A DNA stretch of 50,812 nucleotides, from contig NZ_AJTQ01000115.1 of NCBI RefSeq assembly GCF_000262345.1, positions 1-50,812 on the forward strand. The letters run 5' to 3'. A program made the position numbers and the translations under genes. Under the pieces are notes generated by a model. That model saw only the letters and a program-made list of their open reading frames with translations. It had not been told where the DNA came from and did no database searches. Source of the stretch: Streptomyces xiaopingdaonensis. Its GTDB lineage: Bacteria; Actinomycetota; Actinomycetes; Streptomycetales; Streptomycetaceae. Positions 33,118-44,301 of the stretch are shown here, one piece after another; the first letter of the stretch is position 1, and every line of letters starts with the position of its first letter.

Positions 33118-34125
33118 CTACAACTGCGGCGGTGTGCCGTCCTCGTCGACGCGGTGGCAGGCGACCTGGCGCGGGACCGGGCCCGGCAGCGTGCGCAGGG
33201 CCGGCGGTTCGACGCGGCAGCGGTCGACGGCCGCGGGGCACCGCTCGTGGAAGCGGCAGCCGGCGGGGGGCGCAAGCGGGCTCGGCGGGTCGCCCTGGAG
33301 CACGACGCGCCGGCGGGAGCGCTCGACGGCGGGGTCGGGCACGGGGACGGCGGAGAGCAGCGCCGCGGTGTAGGGGTGTCGCGGGGAGGCGAACAGGTCG
33401 GCGGTCGGTGCCTGTTCGACGATCTCGCCGAGGTACATCACCGCGATCCGGTCGGCGACGAACTCGACGGCGGAGAGGTCGTGCGTGATGAAGAGGCAGC
33501 CGAAGCCGCGGTCCCGCTGGAGGTCGGAGAAGAGGTTGAGGACGGCGGCCTGTACCGAAACGTCCAGCGCCGAGGTCGGCTCGTCGGCGACGAGGAGCCG
33601 CGGTTCGACGGAGAGCGCACGGGCGAGGGAGACGCGCTGCCGCTGGCCCCCGGAGAGCTCGTGCGGCCGCCGCCTCGCCGACTCGGGGCGCAGCCCGACG
33701 AGTCGGAGGAGTTCGGAGACGCGGCCCTGCAACTCTTCACCGTGCGCGAGACGGTGGAGCCGCAGCGGCTCCGCCACGATGCGCTCGACGGTCATCCGCG
33801 GGTCGAGGGAGGCGGACGGGTCCTGGAAGACGAGGTGGAACCCGCGACGCAGCGGACGCAGCGCCCGCCGGGAGAGCCGTGTGATGTCCGTCCCGTCGAC
33901 GCGGACCGTGCCCTCCGTCGGCCGGTCCAGCCGCACGGCGCACTGCCCGACGGTCGACTTGCCCGACCCCGATTCGCCCACGAGCCCGAGGACTTCGCCC
34001 CGCGCGACGGCGAGGCTGACGCCGTCGACGGCACGGACGGTCCCGCCGCGTACGGCGAAGTGCCGTACGAGCCCGTCGAGTTCGAGTGCGGACGGGGCAA
34101 CGGGTGCCGACGGTGCGTGGGTCAT
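33118..34125 (-). CDS. Peptide ABC transporter ATPase (DppF/OppF type)
   Basis: A 335-residue ABC ATPase: Walker A GESGSGKST, signature LSGGQRQR, Walker B LLVADEP, and H-loop ITHDLSAV. The C-terminal segment with CRFHERCP is the Cys-rich oligopeptide-transport extension. It powers import together with the DppD-type partner. The start overlaps the stop of that gene by four bases (ATGA), and the gamma-glutamyltransferase gene follows. Confidence 0.95.
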   Translation of the reverse strand: MTHAPSAPVAPSALELDGLVRHFAVRGGTVRAVDGVSLAVARGEVLGLVGESGSGKSTVGQCAVRLDRPTEGTVRVDGTDITRLSRRALRPLRRGFHLVFQDPSASLDPRMTVERIVAEPLRLHRLAHGEELQGRVSELLRLVGLRPESARRRPHELSGGQRQRVSLARALSVEPRLLVADEPTSALDVSVQAAVLNLFSDLQRDRGFGCLFITHDLSAVEFVADRIAVMYLGEIVEQAPTADLFASPRHPYTAALLSAVPVPDPAVERSRRRVVLQGDPPSPLAPPAGCRFHERCPAAVDRCRVEPPALRTLPGPVPRQVACHRVDEDGTPPQL

Positions 34126-35102
34126 GGCGTCCCCTCCGGTTCCGGGTGCCAGCAGGCGACGAGGTGGCGCTCGCCTTCGGGGTGCGGGCGTGCCGTGGTG
34201 CACCGCTCGTCGGCCCGGTCGCAGCGGGGCGCGAACGTGCAGTGGTCGGCGCGTTCGGTCAGGGCGGGGACCATGCCGGGGATCTCCGTGAGCCGTCCGC
34301 CCTCCGGCGGCGTGCCCGGCCTCGGTACGGCGGCGAGGAGGCCGCGGGTGTACGGGTGGCGGGGCGAGGCGAACAGCTCGTCCGCGGTGGCGTGTTCGAC
34401 GGGCCGCCCCGCGTACATCACGAGGACGCGGTCGGCGGTGTGCGCCACGACGCCGAGGTCGTGCGTGATGAGGACGACGGCCGTGCCGAGCCTCGTGCGG
34501 AGCGAGTCGAGGACGTCGAGGACGCCGGCCTGGACGGTGACGTCGAGCGCCGTGGTGGGCTCGTCCGCGATGAGGACGGCGGGATCGCAGGCGACGGCGA
34601 CGGCGATCACGACGCGTTGGCGCATGCCGCCCGAGAGCTGGTGCGGGTACTCGTCGACGCGTCGGCGCGGTGCGGGTATCCCGACGAGCGAGAGCAGTTC
34701 GACGGCCCGCTCCCGCGCCTCGCGCCGTCCCAACTTCTGGTGCCTGCGCAGGACTTCGGTGATCTGCCGCCCGACGGTGAGGACGGGGTTGAGCGAGGTC
34801 ATGGGTTCCTGGAAGACCATCGACAGCTCGCTGCCGCGCACGGCACGCAGCTCCGCCTCGCTCGCGCCGGCGAGCTCCCGCCCGCCGAGACGGACCGAGC
34901 CCGTGACCTTCGCGGCCTCCGGCAGCAGTCCCAGCACGGCGAGCGAGGTGACGGACTTCCCGCACCCCGACTCCCCGACGACGGCGAGGACTTCGCCCGC
35001 CCGCACGTCGAAGGAGACGCCGTCGACGGCGTGCACGGTCCGCTCGCCCGCGAAGGTGACGGCGAGGTCCCGCACCCGGAGCACCGGCTCGGTGTCGATC
35101 AT
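34122..35102 (-). CDS. Peptide ABC transporter ATPase (DppD/OppD type)
   Basis: A 326-residue ABC ATPase: Walker A GESGCGKS, Q-loop MVFQEP, signature LSGGMRQR, Walker B VLIADEP, H-loop ITHDLGVV. The C-terminal oligopeptide extension contains CTFAPRCDRADERC. The pair with the following gene makes the asymmetric ATPase of Dpp/Opp importers. It overlaps its neighbours by four bases on both sides. Confidence 0.95.
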   Translation of the reverse strand: MIDTEPVLRVRDLAVTFAGERTVHAVDGVSFDVRAGEVLAVVGESGCGKSVTSLAVLGLLPEAAKVTGSVRLGGRELAGASEAELRAVRGSELSMVFQEPMTSLNPVLTVGRQITEVLRRHQKLGRREARERAVELLSLVGIPAPRRRVDEYPHQLSGGMRQRVVIAVAVACDPAVLIADEPTTALDVTVQAGVLDVLDSLRTRLGTAVVLITHDLGVVAHTADRVLVMYAGRPVEHATADELFASPRHPYTRGLLAAVPRPGTPPEGGRLTEIPGMVPALTERADHCTFAPRCDRADERCTTARPHPEGERHLVACWHPEPEGTP

Positions 35103-35968
35103 CTGCCGCCTCTCTTGGGGCCCTTGGGGTCGAGTACGTCGCGTACGCCGTCGCCGAGGAGGTTGAAGGCGAGCGTGGCGGCGACGATGGCGATGCCGGG
35201 GAAGACCGCCATCCACGGTGCGGCGGCGATGTACGGCTGGGCGCCGGAGAGCATGACCCCGAGCGAGGGATCGGGCGGTTGGACGCCGAGGCCGAGGAAG
35301 CTGAGCAGCGCTTCGCTGATGATGGCCGCCGGGATGCCGACGGTCGCCTGAACGAGCAGCGCGGACGTCGCGTTCGGCAGCACGTGCCGGAAGAGGACGG
35401 TTCCGGGGCCGCCGCCCGACGCCAACGCCGCCTGCACGTAGTCGAGATGCTTGAGCCGCAACGTCTCCGCCCTTGCCACGCGCACCACTTGGGGGACGAG
35501 CGAGACCCCGATGGCGATGGTGGCGTTGAGCAGCGAGGGCCCGAGCACGGCGGCGAGGCCGACGGCGAGCACGAGGAAGGGAAAGGCGAGGAGCGTGTCC
35601 GTGACGCGGGAGACGACGGAGTCGGTGAACCGCTCGTAGTAGCCGGCGACGAGTCCCAGCGGCACCCCCACGAGGAAGGCGAGGACCACGGCGAGGACGC
35701 CTACCTGCATCGACGCGCGTGCCCCGTGGATGACGCGGGAGAGCTGGTCGCGCCCGAGGTCGTCGGTGCCGAGCCAATGCGACCAGCCGGGGCCCTGGAG
35801 GGCGGCCTGGAAGTCGGCGCGCGCTGGGTCGTACGGCGCGAGGAGCGGCGCGGCCGCGGCGGCGAGCACGAAGACGACAGCGACCGTGCCGCCCGCCAAC
35901 ACCGGTCCGTTTCCTGCCAGTCGGCGCCACAGCGGCGTGTCGCGGCCGGCGGCGAGTTGCGTGTTCAC
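35099..35968 (-). CDS. Peptide ABC transporter permease (DppC type)
   Basis: A 289-residue permease with about six membrane helices and the short cytoplasmic N-terminal region followed by HWLGTDDLGRDQLSR, the DppC signature. The EAA loop appears as YVQAALASGGG. It forms the membrane channel with the DppB-type partner. The GTG at 35968 overlaps the stop of that gene by four bases. Confidence 0.94.
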   Translation of the reverse strand: MNTQLAAGRDTPLWRRLAGNGPVLAGGTVAVVFVLAAAAAPLLAPYDPARADFQAALQGPGWSHWLGTDDLGRDQLSRVIHGARASMQVGVLAVVLAFLVGVPLGLVAGYYERFTDSVVSRVTDTLLAFPFLVLAVGLAAVLGPSLLNATIAIGVSLVPQVVRVARAETLRLKHLDYVQAALASGGGPGTVLFRHVLPNATSALLVQATVGIPAAIISEALLSFLGLGVQPPDPSLGVMLSGAQPYIAAAPWMAVFPGIAIVAATLAFNLLGDGVRDVLDPKGPKRGGR

Positions 35969-36918
35969 CGGGCGCCTCCCAGCCGTATGCGCGGGTCGAT
36001 GAGGGAGTAGAGGAGGTCGACGGCGAGGTTGACGAGGATGTAGGCGGTGGCGGTGAAGAGGACGACGCCCTGGACCATGGCGTAGTCCCGCGTGAAGACG
36101 GCGTCGATCATCAGCTTCCCGAACCCGGGAAGGACGAAGATCTGCTCGGTGACGACGGCCCCCGAGATGAGCTGCCCGAGCTGGAGGCCGAGCACGGTGA
36201 CGACGGTGATCAGGGAGTTGCGCAGCGCGTGTCCGCCCGTCACCTGCCAGGGCGAGAGCCCTTTGGCGCGCGCGGTGCGCACGTAGTCGGCGGAGAGCGA
36301 TTCGAGCATCGCCGCCCGCGTCTGCCGCATCACGACGGCGGCGAGCCCGGTGCCGAGGACGACGGCGGGCAGGACCATCCGCCGCAGGTTCTCCGCCGGG
36401 TCCGTGCCGAACGGCACGAACCCCGAAGCGGGGAAGAGCGGGAGGGCGATGGCGAAGCCGAGGATGAGCACGATGCCGAGCCAGAAGTTCGGCACGGAGA
36501 GCCCGAGCAGCGCCACGGTGCTCGCCGCCCACTCCGCCGGCTTCCCCCTTCTGACGGCCGCGACGACGCCGGCGCCGATGCCGAGCACCACGGCGAACAG
36601 CAGGGAGAACAGGGCGAGTTCGAGGGTGACGGGGAGCGCGTCGAGGATCGCGTCGAGGACGGGCAGTCCGGTGCGTGCGGAGGTGCCGAGGTCGCCCGTC
36701 AGCGCGTGCTGGACGTACCGTGCGTACTGGACGGCGATGTTGTCGTCGAGGCCGTACTCCGCGCGGATCGCGGCGAGCGCCTCGGGCGTCGTCTCCTCGC
36801 CCGCCAGGGCCCGCGCGGTGTCCCCCGGCATGGCGCGGACGCCGACGAAGACGACGATGCTGACGAGGACGAGCGTCACGCCTGACTGGCCGAGCCTGCG
36901 CAGCAGGTAGCGGGTCAC
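35965..36918 (-). CDS. Peptide ABC transporter permease (DppB type)
   Basis: A 317-residue permease beginning RYLLRRLGQSGVTLVLVS, the standard DppB first helix, with about six helices. The EAA loop is YVRTARAKGLSPWQV. The GTG at 36918 overlaps the substrate-binding protein stop by four bases, so translation is coupled through the operon. Confidence 0.94.
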   Translation of the reverse strand: MTRYLLRRLGQSGVTLVLVSIVVFVGVRAMPGDTARALAGEETTPEALAAIRAEYGLDDNIAVQYARYVQHALTGDLGTSARTGLPVLDAILDALPVTLELALFSLLFAVVLGIGAGVVAAVRRGKPAEWAASTVALLGLSVPNFWLGIVLILGFAIALPLFPASGFVPFGTDPAENLRRMVLPAVVLGTGLAAVVMRQTRAAMLESLSADYVRTARAKGLSPWQVTGGHALRNSLITVVTVLGLQLGQLISGAVVTEQIFVLPGFGKLMIDAVFTRDYAMVQGVVLFTATAYILVNLAVDLLYSLIDPRIRLGGAR

Positions 36919-38564
36919 TCCCCGCCTCCCCGGACGTAGCCGGCACGGTCGAGGCGGATCAACCCGTCCCCGTAGACGCGCAGGCCCGCCACGTCCTCGG
37001 AGGCGACCACGTAGTTGCGCTCGCGGTAGAGGTAGATGACGGGGCGCTTCTCGCCCGCCGCCGCGGTGAGTCGGCGGTAGATGCGCTTGCGTTCCGCCGG
37101 GTCCGAGGTGCTGCTGCCCTCGCTCACGAGGCGGTCGACACGCGGGTCGCTGAACGCCGACCGGTTCTCCGAGCCGCCGCTGCCGACGAACGCGTCGACG
37201 TTGCCCGCCGGATCGAGCCGCCCCGACCAGCCGAGCGCCGCGGCCTGGAAGTCGCCGCGGTCGGCGTGTTCGAGAAGGGTGGCGAACTCGGTGGGGCGGA
37301 GGGTGACGTCGAACCCTGCCTCGCCCGCCATGGCTTGGACGACCTGCCCGAGCCGCAGGTGCTCGGCGGTGGTGGAGATGGTGAGTTCGACGGGCACTTC
37401 GCCCTTCACCCTCCCCTCCGACCGTGCCTCGCGCACCAGTTGGCGCGCGCGGTCCAGGTCGCGTCCGGAGCAGTCGGCGCGGGTGCCGAGTTGGCTGGAA
37501 GGGGCCACGGGCCCGCAGGCGGTGTCGTACATGCCCTGGAAGACGATCTGGTTGATGAGGTCGCGGTCGAGGGAGAGCTCGAACGCCTCGCGCAGCTTCG
37601 CGTCGCCCGCGAGGGCACCGCCGACGTCCTTCGGATCGCCCGGCTTCTCGCCGACGCCGCGGGTGTTGGCCAGGTTGACGGTGATGCCCTGGTAGCCGAG
37701 CGTCGGCGAGTTGAAGACGCGCAGTCCCTTCTCGGTGAGTGCGCTCTGCACCTCGAGCGGCGCCGTCTGGTCGCTCAACTGGGCTTCGCCGGAACGCACG
37801 TTGGCGAGGCGGACGTTGCCGTCGACGATCGTCCGGAAGACGACGCGGTCGAGGCGGACCTTCTTCGCGTCGTAGTAGCGCGGGTCCCGCTCCAGCACGA
37901 TCCGGTCGCCCGTCACCCGCTCGACGAAGCGGAAGGGGCCGACGCAGGACGGGTGAGCGGCGAAGTTCTTCCCGTGCTTGCGCAGGGCGCGGGGCGACAT
38001 CACCATGCCGGAGCGGTCGGCGAGCGCGCCGAGGAGCGGTTCGTAACTCTTCTTCAGGTGGATGCGGACGGTGTCGCCGCGTGCCTCGACGGCGGTGACG
38101 GGCTCGAGTTCGCTGGCGCGTGCGGACGCGGGAAGGTTGCGGTGGCGGAGCAGGGAGGTGCGGACGGCTTCGGCGTCGAGCCGGGTGCCGTCGCTGAAGC
38201 GGACGCCCTCGCGCACGGGGATCGTGACCAGCCGGCCGCCGCGGCTCACCTCGGGCATTCCGGCGGCGAGTTGGGGACGTATGCGGTTGTGCGCGTCGGT
38301 GTCGTAGAGCTTCTCGCACATCGAGGCGAAGACGGAGCGGCCGACGAGCGTGCTGCCGAGGCTCGGATCGAGCTTGTCCGGGTCGGACTTGAGGGCGACG
38401 GTGAGCGTTCCGCCGTCGGCGACCGGCCGGTCGTCGGCCATGCGGACGGGACCGACCTCGGTCGCGGCGGTGCTGAGCGGGGCGCACGCCGAGCCGAGGA
38501 GGGCGAGCACGGCGGCCGCGACGCCGGCTGCCGTGCGTCGGCGATGGCGCGGTGGGGTACGCAA
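36915..38564 (-). CDS. Peptide-binding lipoprotein, SBP family 5
   Basis: A 549-residue solute-binding protein of the Dpp/Opp class. A lipoprotein signal runs from a basic start (HRRR) through AAGVAAAVLALLGSAC, with the lipid-modified cysteine in LLGSAC near residue 28. The mature part has family marks such as TLTVALKSDPDKLDPS and FSDGTRLDAEAV. It should catch a peptide outside and deliver it to the permeases. The TTG at 38564 has GGGAGGTGG about 8 bases upstream. It is the first gene of the operon, behind the promoter at 38617-38645. Confidence 0.93.
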   Translation of the reverse strand: MRTPPRHRRRTAAGVAAAVLALLGSACAPLSTAATEVGPVRMADDRPVADGGTLTVALKSDPDKLDPSLGSTLVGRSVFASMCEKLYDTDAHNRIRPQLAAGMPEVSRGGRLVTIPVREGVRFSDGTRLDAEAVRTSLLRHRNLPASARASELEPVTAVEARGDTVRIHLKKSYEPLLGALADRSGMVMSPRALRKHGKNFAAHPSCVGPFRFVERVTGDRIVLERDPRYYDAKKVRLDRVVFRTIVDGNVRLANVRSGEAQLSDQTAPLEVQSALTEKGLRVFNSPTLGYQGITVNLANTRGVGEKPGDPKDVGGALAGDAKLREAFELSLDRDLINQIVFQGMYDTACGPVAPSSQLGTRADCSGRDLDRARQLVREARSEGRVKGEVPVELTISTTAEHLRLGQVVQAMAGEAGFDVTLRPTEFATLLEHADRGDFQAAALGWSGRLDPAGNVDAFVGSGGSENRSAFSDPRVDRLVSEGSSTSDPAERKRIYRRLTAAAGEKRPVIYLYRERNYVVASEDVAGLRVYGDGLIRLDRAGYVRGGGE

Positions 38565-38616
38565 GTGGGCCCACCTCCCGGTGAGTTCGGGGCTCCTCGG
38601 TGATCGAGTGCGGCCG

Positions 38617-38645
38617 AACGTATGCGCTGGAAGGCGGCATGGCAA
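38617..38645 (-). promoter_or_regulatory. Predicted SigA-type promoter of the peptide importer operon
   Basis: On the minus strand TTGCCA (38640-38645) and TACGTT (38617-38622) are separated by exactly 17 bases, about 53 bases before the start codon. Confidence 0.6.
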
Positions 38646-38791
38646 GAGTCGGGACAGCGCCGGCGTACGCGGCTGACCTGCTGGATTGCGCCTGTGTTAC
38701 GGGAGGTTCGGCGTCGCGCCGCCGTATCGGTGCGTGGCTGCGGGCGGCCGGCGCGGGCGTGCACCGCCGTCGCGTACGACTGTCCACGCGC

Positions 38792-38826
38792 CGCCTCCCT
38801 CCCGCGCGGGCGGCAGGAGGGAGGCG
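38792..38826 (-). terminator. copA terminator hairpin
   Basis: CGCCTCCCTC (38792-38801) pairs perfectly with GAGGGAGGCG (38817-38826), just past the copA stop at 38839. Confidence 0.65.
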
Positions 38827-38838
38827 AGGGGCGGGGGA

Positions 38839-41088
38839 TCAGGCCGCCGCGCGGAACCGGCGCAGCCGCAGCGAGTTCCCGACGACGAAGACCGAGGAGA
38901 AGGCCATGGCGGCGCCCGCGATCATCGGGTTGAGCAGCCCCGCCGCCGCCAGCGGAAGCGCGGCGACGTTGTAGGCGAAGGCCCAGAACAGGTTGGACTT
39001 GATGGTGCCCAGAGTGCGCCGGGAGAGGCGGATGGCGTCGGCCGCGGCGCGCAGGTCGCCGCGGACGAGGGTGAGGTCGCCCGCCTCGATCGCCGCGTCG
39101 GTCCCCGTGCCCATCGCGAGCCCCAGGTCGGCCTGGGCGAGCGCGGCGGCGTCGTTGACGCCGTCCCCGACCATCGCGACCGAACGACCCTGCTGCTGAA
39201 GGCGCTTGACGACCTCCACCTTCTCCTCGGGCAGCACCTCTGCGGTCACCTCGTCGACGCCGACCTCCGCCGCTACGGCTTCGGCGACGGCGCGGTTGTC
39301 GCCGGTGAGCAGGACGGGCGTGAGCCCGAGGCCCTTCAGCCGTTCGATCGCCTCGGCGCTCGTCTCCTTCACCGCGTCGGCGACCTCCAGGAGGCCGCGC
39401 GCCTCGCCGTCCCAGGCGACCGCGACGACGGTGCGACCGGCCTGCTGCGCAGCCGACTTGGCCTCCCGGAGCGCCTCCGGAACCTCGATCGCCCATTCGG
39501 CGAGGAGCTGCTCCCGACCGACGAGGACGGCGTGCCCCTCCACGACGCCCTGGACGCCGAGCCCCGGGACGTTGGCGAACTGCTCGGGAGTCGGCAGCGC
39601 ACCCGCGCGCTCCTTCGCGCCGGCGGCCACCGCGCGCGCGACGGGGTGCTCGGAGGCGTCCTCCAGCGCGCCCGCGAGCCGCAACAACTGCTCCTCCTCC
39701 GCGCCTTCCGCCGCGTGCACGCCCGAGAGGGCCATCCGTCCCGTGGTGACGGTGCCGGTCTTGTCGAGGACGACGGTGTCGACCCTGCGGGTGGACTCCA
39801 GCACCTCGGGCCCCTTGATGAGGATGCCGAGCTGCGCCCCGCGCCCGGTGCCGACCATGAGGGCCGTGGGCGTCGCGAGGCCGAGCGCGCAGGGGCAGGC
39901 GATGATCAGCACGGCGACGGCTGCCGTGAAGGCCGCGGTGAGCCCGGCGCCCGTGCCGAGCCAGACCCCGAACGTTCCGAGCGCCAGCACGATCACGGCG
40001 GGGACGAAGACCGCGGAGATCCGGTCGGCGAGGCGCTGCGCCGCCGCCTTGCCGTTCTGCGCCTCCTCCACCAGCTCGGCCATCCTGGCGAGCCGGGTGT
40101 CGGAGCCGACCCTGGTGGCCTCGACGACGAGGCGTCCGCCCGCGTTGAGCGTCGCCCCCGTGACCGCGTCGCCCTCGGCGACCTCGACCGGCACCGACTC
40201 TCCCGTGAGCATCGAGGCGTCGACGGCGGAGGCGCCCTCGGCGACGGTGCCGTCCGTGGCGATCTTCTCGCCCGGCCGCACGAGGAAGCGGTCACCGACG
40301 GCGAGCCGGTCCGTCGGGACCCGCTCCTCGCGGCCCCCGCGCAGGACGGTGACCTCCTTGGCGCCGAGCTCCAGGAGCGTCCTGAGCGCGTCCCCCGCCC
40401 TGCGCTTCGAGCGCGCCTCGAAGTACCGGCCGGCGAGGAGGAACGCGGTGACGCCGGCCGCCGCCTCCAGGTAGATGTTGCCCGCGCCGTCGGTCCTGGC
40501 GATCGTCAGCTCGAAGGGGTGCACCATGCCCGGCATGCCGGCCGTCCCGAAGAAGAGCGCCCAGAGCGACCAGAGGAACGCGGCCGAAGTGCCCACCGAG
40601 ACAAGGGTGTCCATGGTCGCGGCGCCGTGCCGTGCGTTGGTCCAGGCGGCGCGGTGGAAGGGCCATCCGCCGTAGACGACGACGGGGGCGGCGAGCGTGA
40701 GCGAGAGCCACTGCCAGTACTCGAACTGGAGCGGAGGGATCATCGCCATCGCGATCACGGGGACCGCGAGCACGACGGCGGTGAGCAGACGCTGCCGGAG
40801 CGTGCGCAGCTCCGCGTCGGCCGCGGACTCCTCGCCGCCGTCGTCCGTGCCCCGCTTCTCGGGGCGGCGCGCGCTGTAGCCCGTCGCCTCGACGGTGGAG
40901 ATCAGGTCGTCCACGGAGACCCCCTCCCCGTAGACGACCCTGGCCTGCTCGGTTGCGTAGTTGACGCTCGCCTCGACGCCCTCCATGCGGTTGAGCTTCT
41001 TCTCCACCCGGGTCGCGCACGAGGCGCAGGTCATGCCGCCGATGGCGAGTTCGACCCGGGAGGGGGCGCTGGTCGTCGGGCTGGTCAT
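38839..41088 (-). CDS. copA: Copper-exporting P1B-type ATPase
   Basis: A 749-residue P-type ATPase that pumps Cu(I) out of the cell. One N-terminal metal-binding domain has GMTCASC (C21, C24). The membrane metal site is IIACPCALG, the phosphorylation site DKTGT, the HP motif SEHPVARA, and the hinge [11 protein letters not shown]. Eight membrane helices can be traced. GAGGAG stands about 6 bases before the ATG at 41088. A separate copZ chaperone gene is not adjacent. Control is probably by CsoR through the palindrome in its promoter, with a coupled leader ORF upstream. Confidence 0.96.
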   Translation of the reverse strand: MTSPTTSAPSRVELAIGGMTCASCATRVEKKLNRMEGVEASVNYATEQARVVYGEGVSVDDLISTVEATGYSARRPEKRGTDDGGEESAADAELRTLRQRLLTAVVLAVPVIAMAMIPPLQFEYWQWLSLTLAAPVVVYGGWPFHRAAWTNARHGAATMDTLVSVGTSAAFLWSLWALFFGTAGMPGMVHPFELTIARTDGAGNIYLEAAAGVTAFLLAGRYFEARSKRRAGDALRTLLELGAKEVTVLRGGREERVPTDRLAVGDRFLVRPGEKIATDGTVAEGASAVDASMLTGESVPVEVAEGDAVTGATLNAGGRLVVEATRVGSDTRLARMAELVEEAQNGKAAAQRLADRISAVFVPAVIVLALGTFGVWLGTGAGLTAAFTAAVAVLIIACPCALGLATPTALMVGTGRGAQLGILIKGPEVLESTRRVDTVVLDKTGTVTTGRMALSGVHAAEGAEEEQLLRLAGALEDASEHPVARAVAAGAKERAGALPTPEQFANVPGLGVQGVVEGHAVLVGREQLLAEWAIEVPEALREAKSAAQQAGRTVVAVAWDGEARGLLEVADAVKETSAEAIERLKGLGLTPVLLTGDNRAVAEAVAAEVGVDEVTAEVLPEEKVEVVKRLQQQGRSVAMVGDGVNDAAALAQADLGLAMGTGTDAAIEAGDLTLVRGDLRAAADAIRLSRRTLGTIKSNLFWAFAYNVAALPLAAAGLLNPMIAGAAMAFSSVFVVGNSLRLRRFRAAA

Positions 41089-41168
41089 GGGTGCTCCTCG
41101 CGTGGGGTGGTGGGTGCCGGGCCGGTCGGCCCCGAGCCGGGGCGGGGGCTGAGGCAGGGCGGGGCCAT
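41085..41168 (-). CDS. 27-residue leader ORF coupled to copA
   Basis: The frame starts at an ATG at 41168 with AGGAG five bases upstream, and ends in a TGA that overlaps the copA ATG as ATGA. The product is Pro-rich ([11 protein letters not shown] at its start) with one Cys at position 5. It lies wholly between the copA promoter and gene. It may be a translational control element. No homologue is known to me. Confidence 0.45.
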   Translation of the reverse strand: MAPPCLSPRPGSGPTGPAPTTPREEHP

Positions 41169-41222
41169 GGCGACTCCTGGGGTCTCGTGGACAGGCGAGC
41201 GGTGTGGAAACCGTCGCTGTCA

Positions 41223-41251
41223 TGTATACCCCTCGGGGGTATGCGATGCAA
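41223..41251 (-). promoter_or_regulatory. copA promoter with CsoR-type operator in its spacer
   Basis: On the minus strand -35 TTGCAT (41246-41251) and -10 TATACA (41223-41228) have a 17-base spacer. Inside lies the perfect palindrome ATACCCC-tcg-GGGGTAT (41226-41242), the known shape of CsoR operators (TACCC...GGGTA). Copper should release CsoR and allow copA transcription. Confidence 0.8.
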
Positions 41252-41272
41252 GGGCGGGGCGGCCTGGCTGCG

Positions 41273-41287
41273 TACCCGGCGGGGGTA
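41273..41287. promoter_or_regulatory. Second CsoR-like site TACCC-N5-GGGTA
   Basis: TACCC (41273-41277) and GGGTA (41283-41287) flank 5 bases, about 22 bases upstream of the copA -35. It may be a second, weaker operator. Confidence 0.5.
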
Positions 41288-41441
41288 TGGCGCGGGGAGC
41301 GGCGAACTCGCCTCGGCGGTACGGAAGTTGCGCGGCACCCCGCCCGCCGCGCCCCCTCCCCGTGCGCCCGGGCCCGGGGCGGCGGAGGATGGTCCGGGCG
41401 CGGGCGGGGGTTGGTGGCCGGAAGTCTCGGCGGAGGAGATA

Positions 41442-41455
41442 TCTTGATATCGAGA
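41442..41455. promoter_or_regulatory. Near-palindrome TCTTGATATCGAGA before idh
   Basis: The 14 bases match their reverse complement at 12 positions. They lie 27 bases before the idh start. TamR, a MarR-family regulator, is reported to control idh, sacA and mdh in S. coelicolor; whether this is its site I cannot confirm. Confidence 0.45.
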
Positions 41456-41481
41456 CGATGTAGACGCGAAGCGGAGTACCG

Positions 41482-43701
<2,220 letters not shown>

Positions 43702-43714
43702 GCCTCTCGCGTCA

Positions 43715-43745
43715 CCGGCCGCATCCGCCTGGCGGGTGCGGCCGG
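43715..43745. terminator. Bidirectional terminator after icd
   Basis: The arms 43715-43728 and 43732-43745 (CCGGCCGCATCCGC with GCGGGTGCGGCCGG) pair at 13 of 14 positions with one G-T type exception and a 3-base loop. Confidence 0.7.
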
Positions 43746-43758
43746 AACGCCGTCGAGT

Positions 43759-43995
43759 TCAGCGGTTGCGGTCGTCATCCCTCCCTGGCGGGGGCGGCTT
43801 CGCCGGGTGATCCGGTGGACAGTCCCTTCCAACACCTCGGTTGGGGCGTTGACAGCGTTCGCATCGGCACGGTGGATAGGCCATGGGGCGTGCCGGCGGT
43901 TCGGTTTGTCCCTCCTCCGGAGCGACAAGCCTCGTCCGGGTCCACGTCCGTCCGCCGTCCCTGGACACGCGGATGGTCATCTCACTTGGGCTCAT
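43759..43995 (-). CDS. Small CRCERC-containing hypothetical protein
   Basis: A 78-residue protein: [18 protein letters not shown] start, an [10 protein letters not shown] motif in the middle, and a Pro-rich C-terminus with one more Cys. Small proteins with MTVRVYR-like starts and a YPPC-x-C-x-x-C motif are common beside XRE regulators in Streptomyces, but I know no function. The ATG at 43995 follows a G-rich stretch. An XRE-TPR regulator gene lies about 300 bases upstream on the same strand. Confidence 0.65.
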   Translation of the reverse strand: MSPSEMTIRVSRDGGRTWTRTRLVAPEEGQTEPPARPMAYPPCRCERCQRPNRGVGRDCPPDHPAKPPPPGRDDDRNR

Positions 43996-44301
43996 GACCC
44001 GCCCCCTGCGGTCCACGGCACGATGCTCCGCGCCCGTCGGAAACGCTCGGACTCGGCGCGGGAGGCCGCCTCCGCAACCCGCGTCGGGCGTACGGACGAA
44101 TCCGTTTCGGCCCGCGGTCCCGTCTCGGCTTGAGTCACTTTCGGCGCCACCCGCTTTGTGTCGTGGGTACACGGCAGGGGCCACGTCCCGACAGGAACCG
44201 AGGACCGCTGCCGTCCATCGACGGAAAAGTACGAGCCCTTCGGCGAATGACACAGGGGCGGCTTGTCCCACTTTCGGAGCGCGGTAGGGCGCAGTGTCCT
44301 A
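43996..44301. other. Intergenic region between XRE-TPR regulator and small Cys protein
   Basis: No gene is seen. The minus-strand frame is open over most of it, but the composition is unlike the neighbours. It should hold the promoter of the small CRCERC gene. Confidence 0.35.
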
